DNA from: Desulfomonile tiedjei | GTDB taxonomy: Bacteria > Desulfobacterota > Desulfomonilia > Desulfomonilales > Desulfomonilaceae | Reading direction: 5' to 3' | DNA: 64,000 nucleotides | Assembly (NCBI GenBank): GCA_016212925.1 | Contig: JACRDF010000047.1 | Span: forward strand, 248,001-312,000 | Shown: positions 33,827-43,700 of the stretch, piece by piece | Numbering within the stretch: the first letter of the stretch is position 1 | Layout of the letters: each line of letters opens with the position of its first letter | The notes under the pieces: generated by a model | Databases searched by the model: none | Told to the model about the DNA's origin: nothing | Seen by the model: the letters and a program-made list of their open reading frames with translations, nothing else | Made by a program: the position numbers and the translations under genes

Positions 33827-34786
33827 ATGAACCCGTCCGTTGAAAAAGATATCCTGAAGGTTGTCTCCCAAACCAAGGCTCATAAAGACACCTTCGCAGT
33901 CCCAAAACTCATCACCCTGCTCAAGGCGCACCTTGCCGACGAATCGGACGACCACGCGAGCCCTGAAGAAAAAATCCTCGCGTTCGTGGAAAAGGCTGTT
34001 GATGCGCTTGCCGCGTCGCCAATCTATTCCGATACGCTTGTAAGGGACTTCTATCGCAATGTGCTGGATGTGGTTGACGCGTCGGGCCTGTCCCGGAATA
34101 GCCTGCTGGAAGATCTCCTGTTCCAGAGCCTGCGCAGACCCGCGGATGTAGAGCGCGCGAAGAGAAAGAAGCTCAAGGAAGCCCGGAGCAAAATCCTGGA
34201 GGCCGCACTGGATGAATTCTCGGAAAAGGGGTACCACGCCTCCACCATTGACTCCATAGCAGAACGGGCGGGCATCGCAAAAGGGACCGTGTACCGGTAT
34301 TTCAACACAAAAGAGCAGCTTTTCAACGCGTTGAAAGACGACACCATCGGCGAATTCGTGGAACTGGCCCGCAAGGACCTGAGCAGGGAAGAAGATGTGG
34401 TCATGATCATCGAAAGCATCATCAAGATGTACCTCAGCTTCTTCGAGAAGAATTCGGCCTTTTTCAAGGTCATTACTCAGGAGCACAAGGATTTCGGCCG
34501 TGAGTTCTCCGAAAAGTTCATTAACGGGCTGATCCTGGGCCTGCCCGGTCTGAAAAGGCGCTGCTGGAAAGCGTCAAGACATGGCGCCCTCAAACAGATG
34601 AACTACTTCACCGTGTTTTTCGGGATCATCGGATTCCTCAACGGCGTGATCCAGAAATGGCTCCATGAGGGAGCTGAAGGTTCCCTTCTGACCGAGATAG
34701 ATACTGTAAAGGAAGTCCTTTTTTACGGTTTTGTCGTCAAGCCTGACCAAATTCAGACAACTACTACACTCAAGGTGATCTCATGA
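33827..34786 (+). CDS. TetR/AcrR-family regulator with N-terminal extension
   Basis: A 319-residue regulator. Residues 1-120 (SVEKDILKVVSQTKAHKD ... LLEDLLFQSLRRPADVERAK) form a helical extension I do not recognise. The TetR DNA-binding domain follows at about 122-170 (ILEAALDEFSEKGYHASTID, then SIAERAGIAKGTVYRYFNTKEQLF), and then a ligand/dimer domain to the end. Typical TetR proteins have about 200 residues, so the extension is unusual. GGAAG precedes the ATG. Its stop overlaps the start of the megasynthase gene (ATGA), so it is almost certainly the regulator of that gene, probably through the inverted repeat at 33648. Confidence 0.88.
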   Translation: MNPSVEKDILKVVSQTKAHKDTFAVPKLITLLKAHLADESDDHASPEEKILAFVEKAVDALAASPIYSDTLVRDFYRNVLDVVDASGLSRNSLLEDLLFQSLRRPADVERAKRKKLKEARSKILEAALDEFSEKGYHASTIDSIAERAGIAKGTVYRYFNTKEQLFNALKDDTIGEFVELARKDLSREEDVVMIIESIIKMYLSFFEKNSAFFKVITQEHKDFGREFSEKFINGLILGLPGLKRRCWKASRHGALKQMNYFTVFFGIIGFLNGVIQKWLHEGAEGSLLTEIDTVKEVLFYGFVVKPDQIQTTTTLKVIS

Positions 34787-37700
34787 AATTAGTGCTGCCG
34801 TTTGGCCTGGAGATACCGGTACTTTATGTGAATCCGCGGATCAATGCGGATGCCGGTCTCATAGAAGAGGCCTCCCGTGCGGGAGGCCTCGGAATTGTTG
34901 ACCATGTGACATCAGGGCCTGCGAATTTTCATGTCCCTGGGGACGTTCCTCACGGTTTGAGGGTCTCGGTCAAGGAACTCCAAGGGTTGAATCTCGCTGC
35001 CAATGTCCGGCTCGCGTTGATTCCGTTGGAGGATTCCGAATCCGTGGCCGAGCTGGAACCCGGCGCTCTGAAGGCTCTGCCTGTACCCGTTCTGATCGAG
35101 GTAGGTAGCGCACAGCAGGCCCAGGAGGCTGAAAGCGCAGGCGCGGCAGGCCTGGTGGCTCGCGGAAACGAGGGGCCCGGATGGGTGAGTGAAACCAGCG
35201 GGTTTGTGCTGATTCAGGAAATTCTCGCGGTGTCGGGACTTCCTCTTTTCCTTCAGGGCGGAGTTGGAATGCACACGGCAGCCGCCGCGGTAGCCGCTGG
35301 CGCCACAGGTGTTGTCCTGGACGTGCATTTGCTTCTGTCTGAAGGTTCAGCTATCCCTCAGTCCTTGAAGGATTTCCTGGCAGGGCTCAGCCTGCCCGCA
35401 ACCGTGACCTTGGCTGAAGGATCGTCTAGGCCGCTCCGCGTTTATTCCCGAGTCGGGACCAGAATGGTCCGGGAGCTGAAAAAGGATGAGGAGTCGCTCA
35501 CGCCGGAGGAATTCCCGAATTATTGCGACCGCCTCGCGCATTGCCTGCGGAATCCGGTGGGTGAGCTTGACAAAGATGAAACGCTCCTTGCCATGTCCGA
35601 AGACATTGTTGCAGCGAAGGGTCTGAGCAAGGAGTTCGGTACTGCCGCGTCAATACTGGCTGCTTTTGGCCGCAAAATGTCCGAGCCAGTGGCCGTGTGG
35701 CCGTTCGGCGAGGATTCCGAGGTTTGCCGCGGCCATGGGACTCGCTTTCCCATCGTCCAGGGCCCTATGGCTCATGTAAGCGATAATCCCGATTTTCTTT
35801 CAGCCGTGGCACAGGCGGGCGCACTGCCGTTCCTTGCCATGGGCAACATGCCGGGCCCGATTGCACGGGAAGGGATGGAGCTTGCCGCCGCAAAAAACCG
35901 CGGAAGATTTGGCGTCGGTCTCATCGGATTGGAAGTCAACCGCAAATGCTATGAATCCCACCTGGAGATCATGAGCGAGAATCCCCCACCCTTCGCGATT
36001 CTCGCGGCGGGAGGGGTAGAGCTTGCCAAGCGCATCGAGGCTATCGGAACTGCCTGCTATTTACACTGTCCTTCCCCCGCGATTCTCGCGGAGGGGCTCA
36101 AGAGTGGTCTCAGGCGGTTTGTATTTGAAGGAAGCGAATCAGGCGGCCACATCGGCTCGCTGGGAAGCCTCATCCTTTGGAATGCCAATCTTACCGAATT
36201 GGACGCGGCATCCCGGAATGGTTTGGACCTACATGAGGTTACGGTGCTTTTTGCCGGCGGCATAGCCACCGGCCGTGCCGCGGCTTTTCTCGCGGGGATG
36301 GTATCCGACTTTGTGACCAGGGGCCTGAATGTGGGCCTGCAAATGGGCACGGCCTATCTGGCCACCAAAGAGGCTGTTTTCACCTGCGCGATCACCCCAA
36401 CTTACCAGGCTCTGACGCTCGACAGCAGAAAAACGGTGGTCATCGGCCGCACTGTGAACACCAAGGCACGCGCCGCGGGTTCGCCAATGGCTTCGGAGCT
36501 TATCGAAAGAGAGCACGAGCGTCTCAGAAACGGCATGCCACTGCGTGAGCGCAAGGAACTCTACGAAAAGGACAACTTGGGCGCTCTCAGGCTTGCGGCC
36601 AAGGGTTGCGCGATTGATCCGAACACCGCGACCTGGGACTGCCCGGTTTTTTGCGATCTGCCCGCGGAAGAACAGGTAAACCGAGGGCTTTACCTCATGG
36701 GGCAGGTGGTTTCGCTCTTGCGTGAACCCTGCACCATAGAGGCCCTGCATTCGGAGATAATCCACGAGGGTCGGCAAATCTTCGAGATGCGACTGCCTCA
36801 GCCTGAGGACGAACAAGTTCAGGCCCAGGACCTCGCTTTGCCCGAGGAAGTTCCAGTGGTGGAACACGTAAAAGAGCCCATTGCTGTGGTGGGCATAGGA
36901 CTGCGGTTCCCCGGTTCGGATTCGCCCGACTCGTTTTGGGAGCAGATCATGAGCGGCCGCAGCGGAATCGTGGAGGTGCCTCCCGACAGATGGGGAGATT
37001 CCGCTTTCTACTACCATCCGGATCCCAAGGCGCCTGACAAGACCTACACAAAGATCGGCGGCTTTATAACGGAATTCAAGTTCGATCCGCTCAAATACCG
37101 CATTCCGCCGGCTGTGGCCCAAAAGATGGACCGCACGCAGCAGCTTGCCGTCACCTGTGTCGCGGACGCTCTGGCGGACGCGGGTCTGAATCCGGCTGAT
37201 TTAAAGGGAAAAAGGGTCGGAGTCATAATCGGCAACAGCATGGGCGGTGAGACAACCGACCGGTACGCGGAGCGAATGACAGTGCCGCGCACAATTGCTT
37301 GTCTTGAGGAAGCATTCTCCTCGCTGAACCTTGACGACTCGACGAAGACCAAATTGATCGAAGAATTCCGATCCCGGTATTTGGAGGATTTGCCGGACAT
37401 CACCGAAGATTCATTGCCGGGAGAGTTGGCAAATGTGATTTCCGGACGAGTGGCCAACGTTTTCAACCTGGAAGGTCCCAATTTCACGGTCGATGCGGCC
37501 TGTGCCTCGTCAATGGCCGCGGTGATGAACGCTGTGGCCGCGCTGAGGGGCGGCAGCATAGACTACGCGGTGACCGGCGGCGTGGATTCGATGATGAATC
37601 CCGCGTCTTTCGTGAAATTTTGCAAGATAGGAGCGCTTTCGCCTGATGGTAGCCGCCCCTTTGACGAGGGGGCCAACGGTTTTGTAATGGGCGAAGGCGC

Positions 37701-40700
37701 GGGGATGATGCTGTTGAAAAGGCTGTCCGACGCAGTCAGAGCCGGCGACCGAATCTATGGGACAGTAGTGGAGATAGGGTCTTCTTCTGACGGCAGGGGG
37801 AAAGGCATTACCGCTCCCAATGCCGCGGGCCAGGAAAGAGCCGTCCGTGCATGTTTCGACGCAGCGGGAATCGACCCGGCTTCCGTGGGGCTTGTGGAAG
37901 CTCATGGAACCTCGACGCCCGTTGGGGACTCTACCGAGCTGAGCGTGCTGGACAAATTCTTCCAGGGCGCGGGCTGCGCCAAGGCGTCCATAGGTCTGGG
38001 ATCGGTGAAATCTCAGATAGGGCACCTTAAAGCCGCGGCAGGCGCCGCAGGAATAATAAAGGCTGTTCTCGGTCTGCACAAGCGGACCTTGCCTCCTACC
38101 GTAAACGTTCAGCGGCCCAACCCGTGTATTGATTGGGAATCCTCGCCGCTTTCTTTGGTAACCGAGGCCCGGCCGTGGGAAGTAGCCGGCGGCCATATCC
38201 GCAGGGCCGGTGTAAGCGCTTTCGGATTCGGCGGCACCAATTTCCATGTGCTTGTACAGGAACACGTACCCGGACTCCGGGTGATTTCCGGTGAGAAAAA
38301 GGCGGTCCAGCCGGTGGAATTCAGGCCTCCGGACTGGCCCAAGCCACCGGAAATGACCATAGAGGGCGATGCTTGGGTAATCGGTGGTTCCGGTCCCGGC
38401 GATCTCACCAAGCGAATTGAAAAGCTCTTGGAACAGATTACATCGGCAAACGCATCTTCGCTTGCGGCTGCTCAGCGTGAAGAATCCGCGGGCTGTGAGT
38501 TCCGCTGCGGATTTGCAGCCCAGGATGCTCAGGCTGCCACGGAGAAGCTTTCGCTGGTTTTAGAGGGATTGAAGGACCCCGCCAAGAGGGCGTTCTTCCC
38601 TGCCCGCGGTATACATGTGGCGCAAGCCTCGACCAACCGGGCCGCGTCGGGAGTGGCGTTCCTCTTCCCGGGTCAGGGATCGCAATATCCGTTCATGCTC
38701 CGGGACCTTGCCGAGCGCTTCCCTGTGGTGGCCGAGACATTTGAGGAAGCCGACGACATCCTTGCCTCGTTGGGGCTCCCCACGGTCAGCTCCTGCGTTT
38801 TCCTGAACGGCGCGGCCAAAGCTTCTGCCAAAGATCAGGCGGACGCCATGAAGGACACACAACTCCTTCAACCCATGATTCTAACCGCGAATACCGCAAT
38901 TTTCAGACTCTTGGCCAAAATGGGAATTCATCCTGCCGCAGTTGCCGGGCATTCCCTGGGCGAGTATGCGGCTTGCGTGGCAGCGAGTGTTTTCTCATTC
39001 GGCGATGCACTGCGGGCCGTAGCAGTTCGAGGCCGAGAAATGGCCAGGGTCAGCATTGCAGATCCGGGCCTCATGATGGGCATACCCGCGGACGCACGGG
39101 TCGTAGAAGAAGTCCTGGCAGAGGTGGACGGTTACGTGGTGGCCGCGAACAAAAATTCGCCCAAACAAACCGTGATTTCCGGTGAGACCGCTGCTGTCAA
39201 GCAGGCAGGCGAGTTGTTCAGAGCCAGAGGCTTGGAAGGCGTCCTTCTTCCTGTTTCAGCGGCCTTCCATTCCGGTGTTGTGGCCCCGGCCCGCGAGCCT
39301 TTCATGAAGACTTTGGAGAAACTGACTGTCAATCCGCCGCTGGTACCTGTGCTCTCCAACGTGACCGGTGACTTCTACCCTGTCGGACCGGCTGCGCCCG
39401 GCAGAATTCGTGACCTTTTGGGGAAGCAATTCGCAGCGCCCGTGGAGTGGGTCAAAACGCTGCGACGGCTTTACAGCGAAGGCATACGAATCTTCCTGGA
39501 ATGTGGACCCAAGCGGGTGATGACCAACCTTACTTCGGACACTCTGTCCAATGATGCGCTTGCACTCCCGACCAATCATCCGAAAAAGGGCGGCATCATC
39601 CAACTCATGGAAGCCTTGGCGGCATTGGTCGCGGAAGGGGTCCTGGTCGACATCGGTGCCGCGGAAACCCTAGAAGAAATCGCCAGGCCCGAAACGTACC
39701 GCAAAAGGCCCGAACTGAAGATCGCGCCGGAACCAACCACGGTTCGACAGACCACCGAGACTGCACCTCCACTGCTGAGAGGGCTTCTGGACTCCGAAAT
39801 TGAACAGATGGCCGGCCAACCCGAGTTTTCGAGATTTCTCGACATTCAGGGTGAGCCTATTCGGGCCCTGATCAAGGCGGGCTTCCAGTCATTTGTCACG
39901 AACATATTGCCTATGGAAGAGAAGGTGAGGCAGGTCGAGTCCGAGGGGATGGACATGTCCCCCGTCGTGATCAGCGGCACCGCTGCGGGCTTGCCCAGCG
40001 ATGTGAGGTTCCCCTTTGACAGGGCGACCCTTGATGACCTTTTGCTGGGCGGAAACTTCATAAAAAGAATACCGGAAGACAGTCGGCGGAGCATGGTGGA
40101 AAAGAACATCGAGCGGCTTCTCAAAGGGGCTGATGGAGAAGTGGACCTCCAGAAGGTGGAGGATGTTTCGGGCGTCATCAAGCTCGCCGGTTTTTTCAAC
40201 GATGAGGACATCATAGAAGAGTACGGCCTGGACGAGCGCCTGGCCAGGTCTATGGATGTGACCACTCGTCTGGCCGTTGCTGCGGGGATTGAGGCGTTGC
40301 GGGATGCGGGCATTCCTCTCGTCCAGGAAACACGCACGACAAGCATAGGCCAGGAATTGCCTGGCTCGTGGACGCTGCCTCCGGCTCTCAGGGCCGAGAC
40401 CGGGATTATTTTCGCGTCGGCATTTCCCGGTATGGCTTCTCTGGTGGACGAGGTCACTCGGGAAACAGCGGCTAGATACGGCGCAGGAGCCAAGAAGCGG
40501 CTAATTGATTTCTATACCGGCCTTCTGGGGCGAATCGGGGACGACGCGGAGCGCGCGCGAATAACAGGGTGGTTCACCGAGGAGTTCAGCCATCTCAATC
40601 CCGCGGGCTCCGAAGAGCTTTACACTTTCAATCGGGATTTTCTTCTCAAGGTCATAAGCATGGCCCACGCGCAGTTGGCCCAGTTCATAAAGGCTCAAGG

Positions 40701-43700
40701 TCCCAACACTCACGTTGATGCGGCCTGTGCAGGCACCACGCAGGCTGTTTTGTTGGCGCGAGACTGGATAAGGACCGGCCAGGCGAAGAGAGTGATTCTA
40801 GTGGCCGCGGACGATGTCGCCGGCAAAACCTTGCTGCCCTGGGTTGGTTCCGGGTTCCTCGCCATGGGAGCGGCCACCACTAATGGTAATCTGTCCGAAG
40901 CGGCACTTCCCTTTGATGACCGACGTCATGGGCTCATATTGGGCTCTGCGGCTGTCGGCATAGTCCTGGAAAACCACCTGCTCGTCAAAGAGCGGGGAAT
41001 GGAGCCCATAGCTTCCATAGAGACGGGAGTAGTGGCAAACAGCGGCTTTCATGGCACCCGCCTGGACGTGGAACATATCTCTTCGGTCATGGAGAAGATG
41101 ATTTCAAAGTGGGAAAAACAGTCCGGCCGGTCCCGTGACGACCTGGCCAGAGAAGTCTTCTTCATGTCCCACGAAACCTATTCTCCCAAGCGAGGAGGAA
41201 GTTCTTCAGCCGAGGTCAAGGCGCTCCGAAGTACCTTTGGAGACAAGGCCCGCGACATACCCATAGCCAACACAAAGGGTTTCACCGGCCATACCATGGG
41301 CGTTGGAGTAGAAGACGTGGTGGCCCTGCGGTGTCTCCAAAAAAAGCTCTTGCCCCCCATTCCCAACCTGAAGCAGCCTGACCCCGAGTTTGCCGATCTG
41401 AAGCTCAGCCGCGGCGGGGCCTGCCACGCAAACTATGCCTTGAGATTGGCCGCGGGATTCGGATCTCAAATAGTTATGGCTCTGTATAAAGTGGTCAGCC
41501 GGGAAGAAAACCGCATCACAGATCTAGCCACGCACCGAAACTGGTTGAGACAAGTAACGGGCTACACAGACCCGATTGTCGCGGTGGAGCAGCGTACGCT
41601 GCGAGTCGTGCAGCGGGCCGCAGCCCAAGTCACGGCACTTGTGGAGGCAGCCCCGCAGAAGGTCCCGTCGCCTGAGGCCGAAATGGACGCAGGGCAGGCC
41701 AAATCAGCGACAGGGGCCGACGAAGTTAGAACCAAGATTCTGGCCCTGCTCTCCGACAAAACCGGCTACCCCGCGGATATGTTGGACACCGCGCTGGATC
41801 TTGAAGCAGACCTGGGAATTGACACGGTCAAACAGGCAGAGTTCATATCCGAGGTCAGAGAGACCTTCGGCATCCCCAGAATAGAAGGACTAAAGATAGC
41901 CGATTTCCCCACAATAGAGCACATTATCGAGTTTGTCCTGGCCCATACCGAGCGATCCGGCAGTGGTTCGGAGGGGGAAGAGACGCAGTCGAGCGGTTCG
42001 GCTGAGGGTGAAACGGAGGTGCGGGAAAAGATCCTCGCCCTGCTTTCACAAAAAACCGGTTATCCGGCCGATATGCTGGACACCGGGCTGGATCTGGAGG
42101 CGGACCTGGGAATTGACACGGTCAAACAGGCCGAGTTCATTTCCGAAGTGCGAGAGATTTTCAGCATACCCAGGATCGAAGGACTGAAAATAGCGGACTT
42201 CCCGACGATCAATCACATAATAGCGTTTGTGCTGGAGAGAAGCCGCAAGGCGGCTGATACCAAAGCAACCATCGAGACTGCCGGGAAGCAGGCCGAGACG
42301 GGAACGACACGAGAGCAGGAGATCGGTCTGTTCGAAACCAGATTGGTTAGTTTGCCTCCCTTGGAGAAAATTGCGGCCCCGGAAGTGGATACCCTCATCA
42401 TAGCCGGTGGACCTGTGAACCTGGCGGATACGATAGACGAGGAGGCCCAGCGGTCAGGTCTCGGGCACGTTGTGAGAATAACGGAGCCTGTTCTCCCGGA
42501 TGGTCATGCGGACAAGCGATTGGGAATAATCAACCTCTTTCCCCTTGAGAACGACCCGGACGCAGTGCGCAAAACTTTTGAGCTTTACCTTGCCGCCGCG
42601 CAGGCCTTTGACCAAGGCCCGGCATTTCTAGTCACAATGGCGTCTGAAGACGGCGCTTACGGATTTGAAAATCCCTCTGCCGTCGGGTACAAGGCCGGCG
42701 CCGTGGCCGGCGCTACCAAATCATTCGCCCGTGAGTATCCCGACACACTGGTAAGGATGCTGGATGTGCATCCGGACCTGTCGCCTGAAAAATCGGCTGC
42801 CCTAGTCTTTCGAAGCCTGAGTGAATCCTTCCCAATGGAAACCGCTGTGGGCCCTAAGGAAGACCTCAGGACCATCCGACTGGTTCCTGTCATGGAACAA
42901 AGCGAAGAGCCGGGGTTCAGATCCGGTGAGGTTGTTCTTGCAACCGGCGGGGCCAGAGGCATTACCGCCGCGTGTCTGAAGCACCTTGCCGAACAGCATC
43001 AGATTTCTTTGGTCATACTAGGCCGGACAGTCCTCTCCAGCAGGGCGGAACGGCTCGCGGAATTCGGACCGGAGGAATGGGAACAGGAGAAGCGGAAGAT
43101 CGTCGATCGTATGAAGAGAGACGGAAAGCCCCCCACACCGGTAACCGTCGAAAAAGAGCTTTCCAAGCTTCGTGGAGAAGCCGAAGTATATAAAAACCTG
43201 CACGATTTGCGTGCCACAGGTTCTGAGGTGATTTACCGCCCCCTGGACATTCGTGATGGAGCTGCTGTGGATAAGGCGATTCAGGAAGTCGCCGAGCTTT
43301 GTGGCCGTGTCGATTTGGTAATCCATGCAGCGGGCGTTGACGTGAGCCGAGCGCTGCGCAACAAAACCATTGAACAGATCGAAACCGTATTTTCCGTCAA
43401 AGTGGAGGGAATGCGCAATCTCCTCGATTCCCTCGATCGGCATGGTATGCCGCCCCGCCGCATCGTGGGGTTTGGCAGTGTCGCCGGCCGTTTTGGTAAT
43501 ATGGCTCAAGTTGATTACTCCGCGGCCAACGACGCCCTGGCGCATTTGCTTCGCAGGGCAGACAGAGAAATGGACGCAAAGGTGTCCATAATCGACTGGG
43601 CGCCGTGGTCCGAGATAGGAATGGCCACCAGAGGCAGCGTGCAGCAAACTTTGGAAGCCGCAGGCATTGATTTCATTCCTCCTGACAGAGGTGCTGAGAT

